A DNA stretch of 64,000 bases from Haematobia irritans (taxonomy: Eukaryota > Arthropoda > Insecta > Diptera > Muscidae), in NCBI RefSeq assembly GCF_050003625.1, contig NC_134398.1, positions 110,316,171-110,380,170 of the forward strand, in the 5' to 3' direction. Below, piece after piece: positions 1 through 12,153 of this stretch. Position numbers and translations under genes: made by a program. The notes under the pieces are model-generated. The model had not been told where the DNA came from. It ran no database searches and was given only the letters and a program-made list of their open reading frames with translations. Positions within the stretch are counted from its first letter, which is position 1, and each line of letters starts with the position of its first letter.

Positions 1-105
1 CTAATTTCCCTAAACTTCTAATACATATATATCGAGCGATAAATCATAAATAAACTTTTGCGAAGTTTCCTTAAAATTGCTTCAGATTTAAATGTTTCGC
101 ATAAT

Positions 106-139
106 TATACCCTTCACCACTACTGTGGTACAGGGTATA
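106..139. repeat. Unit-start hairpin (first of about 40 copies)
   Basis: The 34-nt imperfect palindrome has an outer 8-bp stem (TATACCCT / AGGGTATA), a 2-nt mismatch, an inner 5-bp stem (ACCAC / GTGGT) and a 4-nt loop. Further copies start at 3462, 3963, 6245, 6746, 7892, 8602, 9714, 10530, 11342, 12154, 12966, 15476, 16361, 17308, 19825, 21006, 22653, 24042, 24870, 25982, 27268, 28240, 29352, 31209, 32026, 40580, 41996, 43279, 44406, 45469, 46797, 47745, 54056, 55378, 56661, 57980, 60556, 61713 and 62987. A few have one change (10530, 24042, 43279). It marks the unit boundary; any function is unknown. Confidence 0.85.
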
Positions 140-244
140 ATAAGTTTGTGCATTTGTATGTAACACCAAGAAGGAAAAGTCTGAGACCCATCGTTTAGTA
201 TACCGATCGTCTTAGAATTAAATACTGAGTCGATTTAGCGACGT

Positions 245-290
245 CCGTCTGTCTGTCTGCCTGTCTGTCTGTTTCTCCGTCTGTCTGTTG
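245..290. repeat. (GTCT/GTCC)n microsatellite, first of 41 tracts
   Basis: A GTCY tract follows the conserved words CTGAGTCGATTTAGCGATG in every unit. This layout is that of the dipteran mini-me element, described as a conserved core beside a GTCY proto-microsatellite. Other tracts start near 890, 3601, 4100, 6383, 6885, 8030, 8748, 9850, 10666, 11478, 12290, 13105, 15616, 16501, 17446, 19963, 21143, 22793, 24181, 25010, 26123, 27406, 28380, 29490, 31346, 39790, 40720, 42135, 43420, 44546, 45590, 46936, 47884, 54193, 55516, 56798, 58116, 60693, 61854 and 63127. Tract length varies from about 14 to 90 bp. Confidence 0.85.
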
Positions 291-789
291 ATGTATTTTT
301 GTGTGCAAAGTACAGCTCGCAGTTTTAGTCCGATTGTCTTAAAATTTAGTATATGGTCCTGTTTCGGCTCAAAGAGGATCCCTATTGATTTTGGAAAAAA
401 TCTGTTCAGATTTAGATATAGCTGCCATATATATTTTTCAACGATCTGGTCATAATTGCCGTGTATATCAACCGATCTTTCTCAAATTCCGTACATCCGA
501 ATATTTTATGAGTCTCGAAAAACTTGCAAAATATCAGCCAAATCGGTTCAGATTTAGATATAGCTCCCATATATAGCTTTCGCCCGATTTACACTCATTT
601 GCCCACAGAGCCCAATTTTTTGCTCCGATTTAGTTGAAGTTTTGCACAGGGCGTAGAATTAGCATTGTTGCTATGCGTGCCAAATTTGGTTGAAAACGGT
701 TCAGATTTAGATATAGCTCCCATATATAGCTTTCGCCCGATTTACACTCATATGACCACAGAGGCCAATCTTTTACTCCGATTTAATTG

Positions 790-930
790 AAATTTTGTAA
801 CGCCAAGAAGGAAAAGTCTGAGACCCATCGTTTAGTAAACCGATCGTCTTAAAATTAAATTCTGAGTCGATTTAGCGATGTCCGTCTGTCTGTCTGCCTG
901 TCTGTCTGTTTGTCCGTCTGTCTGTTGATG
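790..930. repeat. Unit lacking its hairpin (recombinant junction near 797)
   Basis: At about 797 the 153-bp monomer breaks off after GAAATTTTG and the sequence continues directly with TAACGCCAAGAAGG, the words normally found some 50 bp inside a unit. The hairpin and the first part of the unit are missing. The two parental sequences share TTTG at the join, which fits an exchange or deletion at very short homology. Confidence 0.75.
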
Positions 931-2169
931 TATTTTTGTGTGCAAAGTACAGCTCGCAGTTTTAGTCCGATTGTCTTAAAATTTAGTATATGGTCCTGTT
1001 TCGGCTCAAAGAGGATCCCTATTGATTTTGGAAAAAATCTGTTCAGATTTAGATATAGCTGCCATATATATTTTTCACCGATCTGGTCATAATTGCCGTG
1101 TATATCAACCGATCTTTCTCAAATTCCGTACATCCGAATATTTTATGAGTCTCGAAAAACTTGCAAAATATCAGCCAAATCGGTTCAGATTTAGATATAG
1201 CTCCCATATATAGCTTTCGCCCGATTTACACTCATTTGCCCACAGAGCCCAATTTTTTGCTCCGATTTAGTTGAAGTTTTGCACAGGGCGTAGAATTACC
1301 ATTGTTGCTATGCGTGCCAAATTTGGTTGAAAACGGTTCAGATTTAGATATAGCTCCCATATATAGCTTTCAACCGATTTACACTTAAATAACCACAGAG
1401 GCCAAATTTTTGCTCCGATTTAGTTGAAATTTTGCACAGGGAGTAGAATGAGCATTGTAGCTATGAGTGCCAAATTTGGTTGAAATCGGTTCAGATTTAG
1501 ATATAGCTCCCATATATAGCATTCGCCCGATTTACACTATGACCTCAGAGGCCAATTTTTAACTCCGATTTAGTTGAAATTTTGCACAGGGAGTAGAATT
1601 TCCATTGTTGCTATGCGTGTCAAATTTGGTTGAAATCGGTTCAGATTTAGATATAGCTCCCATATATAGCTTTCGCCCGATTTACACTCAAATGACCACA
1701 GAGGCCAATTTTTTGCTCCGATTTAGTTGAAATTTTGCACAGAAAGTATAATTGGCATTGTTGCTATGCGTGCCAAATTTGGTTGAAATCGGTTCAGATT
1801 TAGATATATCTCCCATATATAGCTTTCGCCCGATTTACACTCATATGACCAAAGAGGCCAATTTTTTGCTCCGATTTAGTTGAAATTTTGCACAGTGAGT
1901 AGAATTAGCATTGTAGCTATGCGTGCCAAATTTGGTTGAAATCGGTTCAGATTTAGATATAGCTCCCATATATATGTTTTTCTGATTTCGACAAAAATGG
2001 TCAAAATACCAACATTTTCCTTGTAAAATCGCCACTGCTTAGTGGAAAAGTTGTAAATATGACTCTAATTTTCCTAAACTTCTAATACATATATATCGAG
2101 CGATAAATCATAAATAAACTTTTGCGAAGTTTTCTTAAAATTGCTCCAGATTTAAATGTTTCCCATATT

Positions 2170-3461
2170 TTTTTTTTACTAACATTGTGTTCCGCCCGAC
2201 TTTAGACTTTCCTTACTTGTTTTTTACTAACATTGTGTTCCACCCTAGTCCATTAGCCGACTTAAATTTTGAGTCTATAGATTTTGTAGAAGTCTATCAA
2301 ATTCTGTCCAAAACGAGTGATATTTAAATGTATGTATTTGGGACAAACCTTTATATATAGCACCCAACACATTTGACAGATGTGATATGGTATCGAAAAT
2401 TTAGATCTATAAAGTGGTGCAGGGTATAATATAGTCGGCCCCGCCCGACTTTAGACTTTCCTTACTTGTTTTTTACTAACATTGTGTTCCACCCTAGTGC
2501 ATTAGCCGACTTAAATTTTGAGTCTATAGATTTTGTAGAAGTCTATCAAATTCTGTCCAGATCGAGTGATATTTAAATGTATGTATTTGGGACAAACCTT
2601 TATACATAGCCCCAACACATTTGACGGATGTGATATGGTATCGAAAATTTAGATCTACAAAGTGGTGCAGGGTATAATATAGTCGGCCCCGCCCGACTTT
2701 AGACTTTCCTTACTTGTTTTTTACTAACATTGTGTTCCACCCTAGTGCATTAGCCGACTTAAATTTTGAGTCTATAGACTTTGTAGAAGTCTATCAAATT
2801 CTGTCCAGATCGAGTGATATTTAAATGTATGTATTTGGGACAAACCTTTATATATAGCCCCAACACATTTGACGGATGTGATATGGTATCGAAAATTTAG
2901 ATCTACAAAGTGGTGCAGGGTATAATATAGTCGACCCCGCCCGACTTTAAACTTTCCTTACTTGTTTTTTACTAACATTGTGTTCCACCCTAGTGCATTA
3001 GCCGACTTAAATTTTGAGTCTATAGATTTTGTAGAAGTCTATCAAATTCTGTCCAGATGGAGTGATATTTAAATGTATGTATTTGGGACAAACCTTTATA
3101 TATAGCCCCAACACATTTGACGGATGTGATATGGTATCGAAAATTTAGATCTACAAAGTGGTGCAGGGTATAATATAGTCGTCCCCGCCCGACTTTGGAC
3201 TTTCCTTACTTGTTTTTTACTAACATTGTGTTCCACCCTAGTGCATTAGCCGACTTAAATTTTGAGTCTATAGATTTTGTAGAAGTCTATCAAATTCTGT
3301 TCAGATCGAGTGATATTTAAATGTATGTATTTGGGACAGACCTTTATATATAGCCCCAACACATTTGACGGATGTGATATGGTATCGAAAATTTAGATCT
3401 ACAAAGTGGTGCAGGGTATAATATAGTCGGCCCCGCCCGACTTTAGACTTTCCTTACTTGT
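2170..3461. repeat. 248-bp tandem array, copy 1 (Helentron-like 3' end repeats)
   Basis: Five monomers have CCTTACTTG words at 2211, 2460, 2708, 2956, 3204 and 3452, a period of 248-249 bp. A sixth copy at the left edge is internally deleted (GTTCC joined to GCCCGAC). Each monomer ends with a GC-rich hairpin, AGTCGG-6 nt-CCGACT, then TTTAGACTTTCCTTACTTG. This resembles the 3' terminus of DINE-1/Helentron-type non-autonomous elements in flies. The last copy abuts the TATACCC hairpin of the next unit directly. The family assignment is inferred from sequence memory. Confidence 0.85.
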
Positions 3462-3962
3462 TATACCCTTCACCACTACTGTGGTACAGGGTATAATAAG
3501 TTTGTGCATTTGTATGTAACGCCAAGAAGGAAAAGTCCGAGACCCATCGTTTAGTATACAGATCGTCTTAGAATTAAATTCTGAGTCGATTTAGCGATGT
3601 CCGTCTGTCTGTCTGTCTGTTGATGTATTTTTGTGTGCAAAGTACAGCTCGCAGTTTTAGTCCGATTGTCCTAAAATTTGGTATGGGGTCCTGTTTCGGC
3701 TCAAAGACGATCCCTATTGATTTTGGAAAAAATCGGTTCAGATTTAGATATAGCTCCCATATATATGTTTTTCTGATTTCGACAAAAATGGTCAAAATAG
3801 CAACATTTTCCTTGTAAAATCGCCACTGCTTAGTCGAATAGTTGAAAAAATGACTCTAATTTTCTTAAACTTCTAATACATATATATCGAGCGATAAATC
3901 ATAAATAAACTTTTGCGAAGTTTCCTTAAGATTGCTTCAGATTTAAATGTTTCCCATATTTT
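3462..3962. repeat. Minimal 501-bp satellite unit
   Basis: The unit has the hairpin, conserved block, a short GTCT tract, the first module and the AT-rich tail. It lacks the 142-bp module and every 153-bp monomer: the first module runs straight from GGTTCAGATTTAGATATAGC to the tail. It defines the base length to which the other modules add. The same unit recurs at 6245-6745. Confidence 0.85.
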
Positions 3963-4102
3963 TATACCCTTCACCACTACTGTGGTACAGGGTATAATAA
4001 GTTTGTGCATTTGTATGTAACGCCAAGAAGGAAAAGTCTGAGACCCATCGTTTAGTATACCGATCTCTTAGAATTAAATTCTGAGTCGATTTAGCGATGT
4101 CC

Positions 4103-4134
<32 letters not shown>

Positions 4135-4952
4135 GTCTGTCTGTCTGTCCGTCTGTCTGTCTGTTGATGTATTTTGGTGTGCAAAGTACAGCTCGCACAT
4201 TTAGTCCGATTGTCCTAAAATTTGGTATGGGGTCCTTTTTCGGCTCAAAGACGATCCCTATTGATTTTGGAAAAAATCGGTTCAGATTTAGATATAGCTG
4301 CCATATATATTTTTCACCGATCTGGTCATAATTGGCGTGTATATCAACCGATCTTCCTCAAATTCCGTACATCCAAATATTTTATGAGTCTCGAAAAACT
4401 TGCAAAATATCATCCAAATCGGTTCAGATTTAGATATAGCTCCCATATATAGCTTTCGCCCGATTTACACTCCTTTGTCCACAGAGGCCAATTTTTTGCT
4501 CCGATTTAGTTGAAATTTTGCACAGAAAGTATAATTGGCATTGTAGCTATGCGTGCCAAATTTGGTTGAAATCGGTTCAGATTTAGATATATCTCCCATA
4601 TATAGCTTTCGCCCGATTTACACTCATATGACCAAAGAGGCCAATTTTTTGCTCCGATTTAGTTGAAATTTTGCACAGTGAGTAGAATTAGCATTGTAGC
4701 TATGCGTGCCAAATTTGGTTGAAATCGGTTCAGATTTAGATATAGCTCCCATATATATGTTTTTCTGATTTCGACAAAAATGGTCAAAATACCAACATTT
4801 TCCTTGTAAAATCGCCACTGCTTAGTGGAAAAGTTGTAAATATGACTCTAATTTTCCTAAACTTCTAATACATATATATCGAGCGATAAATCATAAATAA
4901 ACTTTTGCGAAGTTTTCTTAAAATTGCTCCAGATTTAAATGTTTCCCATATT

Positions 4953-6244
4953 TTTTTTTTACTAACATTGTGTTCCGCCCGACTTTAGACTTTCCTTACT
5001 TGTTTTTTACTAACATTGTGTTCCACCCTAGTCCATTAGCCGACTTAAATTTTGAGTCTATAGATTTTGTAGAAGTCTATCAAATTCTGTCCAAAACGAG
5101 TGATATTTAAATGTATGTATTTGGGACAAACCTTTATATATAGCACCCAACACATTTGACAGATGTGATATGGTATCGAAAATTTAGATCTATAAAGTGG
5201 TGCAGGGTATAATATAGTCGGCCCCGCCCGACTTTAGACTTTCCTTACTTGTTTTTTACTAACATTGTGTTCCACCCTAGTGCATTAGCCGACTTAAATT
5301 TTGAGTCTATAGATTTTGTAGAAGTCTATCAAATTCTGTCCAGATCGAGTGATATTTAAATGTATGTATTTGGGACAAACCTTTATACATAGCCCCAACA
5401 CATTTGACGGATGTGATATGGTATCGAAAATTTAGATCTACAAAGTGGTGCAGGGTATAATATAGTCGGCCCCGCCCGACTTTAGACTTTCCTTACTTGT
5501 TTTTTACTAACATTGTGTTCCACCCTAGTGCATTAGCCGACTTAAATTTTGAGTCTATAGACTTTGTAGAAGTCTATCAAATTCTGTCCAGATCGAGTGA
5601 TATTTAAATGTATGTATTTGGGACAAACCTTTATATATAGCCCCAACACATTTGACGGATGTGATATGGTATCGAAAATTTAGATCTACAAAGTGGTGCA
5701 GGGTATAATATAGTCGACCCCGCCCGACTTTAAACTTTCCTTACTTGTTTTTTACTAACATTGTGTTCCACCCTAGTGCATTAGCCGACTTAAATTTTGA
5801 GTCTATAGATTTTGTAGAAGTCTATCAAATTCTGTCCAGATGGAGTGATATTTAAATGTATGTATTTGGGACAAACCTTTATATATAGCCCCAACACATT
5901 TGACGGATGTGATATGGTATCGAAAATTTAGATCTACAAAGTGGTGCAGGGTATAATATAGTCGTCCCCGCCCGACTTTGGACTTTCCTTACTTGTTTTT
6001 TACTAACATTGTGTTCCACCCTAGTGCATTAGCCGACTTAAATTTTGAGTCTATAGATTTTGTAGAAGTCTATCAAATTCTGTTCAGATCGAGTGATATT
6101 TAAATGTATGTATTTGGGACAGACCTTTATATATAGCCCCAACACATTTGACGGATGTGATATGGTATCGAAAATTTAGATCTACAAAGTGGTGCAGGGT
6201 ATAATATAGTCGGCCCCGCCCGACTTTAGACTTTCCTTACTTGT
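4953..6244. repeat. 248-bp tandem array, copy 2
   Basis: This is the same five-and-a-fraction copy array as at 2170-3461, carried along by the 2783-bp duplication. Rare variants inside the array are shared at the same relative place in both copies, for example GTCGTCCCC in the fourth repeat. The array was therefore already homogenised when the larger segment doubled. Confidence 0.85.
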
Positions 6245-6745
6245 TATACCCTTCACCACTACTGTGGTACAGGGTATAATAAGTTTGTGCATTTGTATGT
6301 AACGCCAAGAAGGAAAAGTCCGAGACCCATCGTTTAGTATACCGATCGTCTTAGAATTAAATTCTGAGTCGATTTAGCGATGTCCGTCTGTCTGTCTGTC
6401 TGTTGATGTATTTTTGTGTGCAAAGTACAGCTCGCAGTTTTAGTCCGATTGTCCTAAAATTTGGTATGGGGTCCTGTTTCGGCTCAAAGACGATCCCTAT
6501 TGATTTTGGAAAAAATCGGTTCAGATTTAGATATAGCTCCCATATATATGTTTTTCTGATTTCGACAAAAATGGTCAAAATAGCAACATTTTCCTTGTAA
6601 AATCGCCACTGCTTAGTCGAATAGTTGAAAAAATGACTCTAATTTTCTTAAACTTCTAATACATATATATCGAGCGATAAATCATAAATAAACTTTTGCG
6701 AAGTTTCCTTAAGATTGCTTCAGATTTAAATGTTTCCCATATTTT
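6245..6745. repeat. Minimal 501-bp satellite unit, second copy
   Basis: This is the duplicate of the 3462-3962 unit within the second 2783-bp copy. It differs from the first by one base seen by eye (6343, C rather than A). Confidence 0.85.
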
Positions 6746-6885
6746 TATACCCTTCACCACTACTGTGGTACAGGGTATAATAAGTTTGTGCATTTGTATG
6801 TAACGCCAAGAAGGAAAAGTCTGAGACCCATCGTTTAGTATACCGATCTCTTAGAATTAAATTCTGAGTCGATTTAGCGATGTCC

Positions 6886-6917
<32 letters not shown>

Positions 6918-7891
6918 GTCTGTCTGTCTGTCCGTCTGTCTGTCTGTTGATGTATTTTGGTGTGCAAAGTACAGCTCGCACATTTAGTCCGATTGTCCTA
7001 AAATTTGGTATGGGGTCCTTTTTCGGCTCAAAGACGATCCCTATTGATTTTGGAAAAAATCGGTTCAGATTTAGATATAGCTGCCATATATATTTTTCAC
7101 CGATCTGGTCATAATTGGCGTGTATATCAACCGATCTTCCTCAAATTCCGTACATCCAAATATTTTATGAGTCTCGAAAAACTTGCAAAATATCATCCAA
7201 ATCGGTTCAGATTTAGATATAGCTCCCATATATAGCTTTCGCCCGATTTACACTCCTTTGTCCACAGAGGCCAATTTTTTGCTCCGATTTAGTTGAAATT
7301 TTGCACAGGGAGTAGAATTAGCATTATAGCTATGCGTGTCAAATTTGGTGGAAATCGGTTCAGATTTAGATATAGCTCCCATATATAGCTTTCGCCCGAT
7401 TTACACTCATTTGCCCACAGAGGCCAATTTTTTGCTCCGATTAGGTTGAAATTTTGCACAGGGAGTAGAATTAGCATTGTAGCTATGCGTGTCAAATTTG
7501 GTTGAAATCGGTTCAGATTTAGATATAGCTCCCATATATAGCTTTCGCCCGATTTACACTCAAATGACCACAGAGGCCAATTTTTTTGCTCCGATTTAGT
7601 TGAAATTTTGCACAGGGAGTATAATTAGTATTGTAGCTATGCGTACCAAATTTGGTTGAAATCGGTTCAGATTTAGATATAGCTCCCATATATATGTTTT
7701 TCTGATTTCGACAAAAATGGTCAAAATAGAAACATTTTCCTTGTAAAATCGCCACTGCTTAGTCGAATAGTTGAAAAAATGACTCTACTTTTCTTAAACT
7801 TCTAATACATATATATCTAGCGATAAATCATAAATAAACTTTTGCGAAGTTTCCTTAAGATTGCTTCAGATTTAAATGTTTCCCATATTTT

Positions 7892-8601
7892 TATACCCTT
7901 CACCACTACTGTGGTACAGGGTATAATAAGTTTGTGCATTTGTATGTAACGCCAAGAAGGAAAAGTCTGAGATCCATCGTTTAGTATACCGATCGTCTTA
8001 GAATTAAATTCTGAGTCGATTTAGCGATGTCCGTCTGTCTGTCTGTCTGTCTGTCCGTCTGTCTGCTGATGTATTTTTGTGTGCAAAGTACAGCTCGCAG
8101 TTTTAGTCCGATTGTCTTAAAATTTGGTATAGGGTCCTGTTTCGGCTCAAAGACGATCCCTATTGATTTTGGGAGGAGAATTAGCATTGTAGCTATGCGT
8201 GTCAAATTTGGTTGAAATCGGTTCAGATTTAGATATAGCTCCCATATATAGCTTTCGCCCGATTTACACTCAAATGACCACAGAGGCCAATTTTTTTGCT
8301 CCGATTTAGTTGAAATTTTGCACAGGGAGTATTATTAGTATTGTAGCTATGCGTACCAAATTTGGTTGAAATCGGTTCAGATTTAGATATAGCTCCCATA
8401 TATATGTTTTTCTGATTTCGACAAAAATGGTCAAAATAGCAACATTTTCCTTGTAAAATCGCCACTGCTTAGTCGAATAGTTGAAAAAATGACTCTAATT
8501 TTCTTAAACTTCTAATACATATATATCGAGCGATAAATCATAAATAAACTTTTGCGAAGTTTCCTTAAGATTGCTTCAGATTTAAATGTTTCCCATATTT
8601 T
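7892..8601. repeat. Satellite unit with internal deletion at about 8171
   Basis: The first module is joined at GATTTTGGGAGGAGAATTAG to the middle of a 153-bp monomer. The rest of the first module, the whole 142-bp module and part of a monomer are lost. The remaining 710-bp unit is otherwise normal, with its tail at about 8400-8600. Confidence 0.75.
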
Positions 8602-9713
8602 TATACCCTTCACCACTACTGTGGTACAGGGTATAATAAGTTTGTGCATTTGTATGTAACGCCAAGAAGGAAAAGTCTGAGACCCATCGTTTAGTATACC
8701 GATCGTCTTAGAATTAAATTCTGAGTCGATTTAGCGATGTCCGTCTGTCCATCTGTCCGTCTGTCTGTCTGTTGATGTATTTTTGTGTGCAAAGTACAGC
8801 TCGCAGTTTTAGTCCGATTGTCTTAAAATTTGGTATAGGGTTCTGTTTCGGCTCAAAGACGATCCCTAGTGATTTCGGAAAAAATCTGTTCAGATTTAGA
8901 TATAGCTGCCATATATATTTTTCACCGATCTGGTCATAATTGTCGTGTATATCAACCGATCTTTCTCAAATTCCGTACATCCGAACATTTTATGAGTCTC
9001 GAAAAACTTGCAAAATATCAGCCAAATCGGTTCAGATTTAGTATAGCTCCCATATATAGCTTTGCCCGATTTACACTCATTTGCCCACAGAGCCCAATTT
9101 TTTGCTCCGATTTAGTTGAAATTTTGCACAGGCAGTAGAATTAGCATTATAGCTATGCGTGTCAAATTTGGTTGATATCGCTTCAGATTTAGATATAGCT
9201 CCCATATATAGCATTCGCCCGATTTACACTCATATGACCACAGAGGCCAATTTTTAACTCCGATTTAGTTGAAATTTTGCACAGGGAGTAGAATTTGCAT
9301 TGTTGTTATGCGTGCCAAATTTGGTTGAAATCGGTTCAGATTTAGATATAGCTCCCATATATAGCTTTCGCCCGATTTACACTCATATGACCACAGAGGC
9401 TAATTTTTTGCTCCGATTTAGTTGAAATTTTGCACAGGGAGTAGAATTAGCATTGTTGCTATGCGTGCCAAATTTGGTTGAAATCGGTTCAGATTTAGAT
9501 ATAGCTCCCATATATATGTTTTTCTGATTTCGACAAAAATGGTCAAAATAGCAACATTTTCCTTGTAAAATCGCCACTGCTTAGTCGAATAGTTGAAAAA
9601 ATGACTCTACTTTTCTTAAACTTCTAATACATATATATCGAGCGATAAATCATAAATAAACTTTTGCGAAGTTTCCTTAAGATTGCTTCAGATTTAAATG
9701 TTTCCCATATTTT

Positions 9714-10529
9714 TATACCCTTCACCACTACTGTGGTACAGGGTATAATAAGTTTGTGCATTTGTATGTAACGCCAAGAAGGAAAAGTCTGAGACCCATC
9801 GTTTAGTATACCGATCGTCTTAGAATTAAATTCTGAGTCGATTTAGCGATGTCCGTCTGTCTGTCTGTTTGTCCGTCTGTCTGTCTGCTGATGTATTTTT
9901 GTGTGCAAAGTACAGCTCGCAGTTTTAGTCCGATTGTCTTAAAATTTGGTATAGGGTCCTGTTTCGGCTCAAAGACGATCCCTATTGATTTTGGAAAAAA
10001 TCTGTTCAGATTTAGATATAGCTGCCATATATATTTTTCACCGATCTGGTCATAATTGCCGTGTATATCAACCGATCTTTCTCAAATTCCGTACATCCGA
10101 ATATTTTATGAGTCTCGAAAAACTTGCAAAATATCATCCAAATCGGTTCAGATTTAGATATAGCTCCCATATATAGCTTTCGCCCGATTTACACTCATAT
10201 GACCACAGAGGCTAATTTTTTGCTCCGATTTAGTTTAAATTTTGCACAGGGAGTAGAATTAGCATTGTTGCTATGCGTGCCAAATTTGGTTGAAATCGGT
10301 TCAGATTTAGATATAGCTCCCATATATATGTTTTTCTGATTTCGACAAAAATGGTCAAAATACCAACATTTTCCTTGTAAAATCGCCACTGCTTACTCGA
10401 AAAGTTGTAAAAATTACTCTAATTTTCCTAAACTTCTAATATATATATATATATCGAGCGATAAATCATAAATAAACATTTGCGAAGTTTTCTTAAAATT
10501 GCTCCAGATTTAAATGTTTCCCATATTTG
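9714..10529. repeat. Compact satellite unit (816 bp, one 153-bp monomer)
   Basis: This is the first of four short units in a row. It contains the first module, the 142-bp module, one 153-bp monomer and the tail. It is 4 bp longer than the next units, partly through a longer TA run near 10440. It reads ATAGGG where the following three read ATATGG near 9955. Confidence 0.8.
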
Positions 10530-11341
10530 TATACCCTTGACCACTACTGTGGTACAGGGTATAATAAGTTTGTGCATTTGTATGTAACGCCAAGAAGGAA
10601 AAGTCTGAGACCCATCGTTTAGTATACCGATCGTCTTAGAATTAAATTCTGAGTCGATTTAGCGATGTCCGTCTGTCTGTCTGTCTGTCCGTCTGTCTGT
10701 CTGCTGATGTATTTTTGTGTGCAAAGTACAGCTCGCAGTTTTAGTCCGATTGTCTTAAAATTTGGTATATGGTCCTGTTTCGGCTCAAAGACGATCCCTA
10801 TTGATTTTGGAAAAAATCTGTTCAGATTTAGATATAGCTGCCATATATATTTTTCACCGATCTGGTCATAATTGCCGTGTATATCAACTGATCTTTCTCA
10901 AATTCCGTACATCCCAATATTTTATGAGTCTCGAAAAACTTGCAAAATATCATCCAAATCGGTTCAGATTTAGATATAGCTCCCATATATAGCTTTCGCC
11001 CGATTTACACTCATATGACCACAGAGGCTAATTTTTTGCTCCGATTTAGTTGAAATTTTGCACAGGGAGTAGAATTTGCATTGTTGCTATGCGTGCCAAA
11101 TTTGGTTGAAATCGGTTCAGATTTAGATATAGCTCCCATATATATGTTTTTCTGATTTCGACAAAAATGGTCAAAATACCAACATTTTCCTTGTAAAATC
11201 GCCACTGCTTACTCGAAAAGTTGTAAAAATTACTCTAATTTTCCTAAACTTCTAATATATATATATCGAGCGATAAATCATAAATAAACATTTGCGAAGT
11301 TTTCTTAAAATTGCTCCAGATTTAAATGTTTCCCATATTTG
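10530..11341. repeat. 812-bp unit, copy 1 of 3
   Basis: This and the next two units repeat with a period of exactly 812 bp and almost no differences. Its hairpin has one change (CTTGACC for CTTCACC). The TATATGGTCC and CATCCCAATATT variants are shared with the next copy. Confidence 0.88.
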
Positions 11342-12153
11342 TATACCCTTCACCACTACTGTGGTACAGGGTATAATAAGTTTGTGCATTTGTATGTAAC
11401 GCCAAGAAGGAAAAGTCTGAGACCCATCGTTTAGTATACCGATCGTCTTAGAATTAAATTCTGAGTCGATTTAGCGATGTCCGTCTGTCTGTCTGTCTGT
11501 CCGTCTGTCTGTCTGCTGATGTATTTTTGTGTGCAAAGTACAGCTCGCAGTTTTAGTCCGATTGTCTTAAAATTTGGTATATGGTCCTGTTTCGGCTCAA
11601 AGACGATCCCTATTGATTTTGGAAAAAATCTGTTCAGATTTAGATATAGCTGCCATATATATTTTTCACCGATCTGGTCATAATTGCCGTGTATATCAAC
11701 TGATCTTTCTCAAATTCCGTACATCCCAATATTTTATGAGTCTCGAAAAACTTGCAAAATATCATCCAAATCGGTTCAGATTTAGATATAGCTCCCATAT
11801 ATAGCTTTCGCCCGATTTACACTCATATGACCACAGAGGCTAATTTTTTGCTCCGATTTAGTTGAAATTTTGCACAGGGAGTAGAATTTGCATTGTTGCT
11901 ATGCGTGCCAAATTTGGTTGAAATCGGTTCAGATTTAGATATAGCTCCCATATATATGTTTTTCTGATTTCGACAAAAATGGTCAAAATACCAACATTTT
12001 CCTTGTAAAATCGCCACTGCTTACTCGAAAAGTTGTAAAAATTACTCTAATTTTCCTAAACTTCTAATATATATATATCGAGCGATAAATCATAAATAAA
12101 CATTTGCGAAGTTTTCTTAAAATTGCTCCAGATTTAAATGTTTCCCATATTTG
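11342..12153. repeat. 812-bp unit, copy 2 of 3
   Basis: Nearly identical to the flanking 812-bp units. It shares TTTGCATTGTTGC in its single 153-bp monomer and TTACTCGAAAAG in its tail with both neighbours. Confidence 0.88.

Larger units (their letters stand above)
1743..4525. repeat. 2783-bp tandem duplication, copy 1
   Basis: This segment recurs immediately downstream at 4526-7308 with a constant offset of 2783 bp. It contains part of one unit, a 248-bp repeat array, a minimal 501-bp unit and most of a further unit. The only differences found by eye are at 1762 (T, versus A at 4545) and 3560 (A, versus C at 6343). The breakpoints lie within a stretch of the 153-bp monomer common to both edges (about 1696-1742 and 4479-4525). 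Confidence 0.9.
4526..7308. repeat. 2783-bp tandem duplication, copy 2
   Basis: This is the second copy of the segment at 1743-4525, almost identical over its whole length. After 7308 the sequence departs (GGGAGTAG here, AAAGTATA after the first copy). Such identity means either a very recent unequal exchange or an assembly duplication. Confidence 0.9.
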
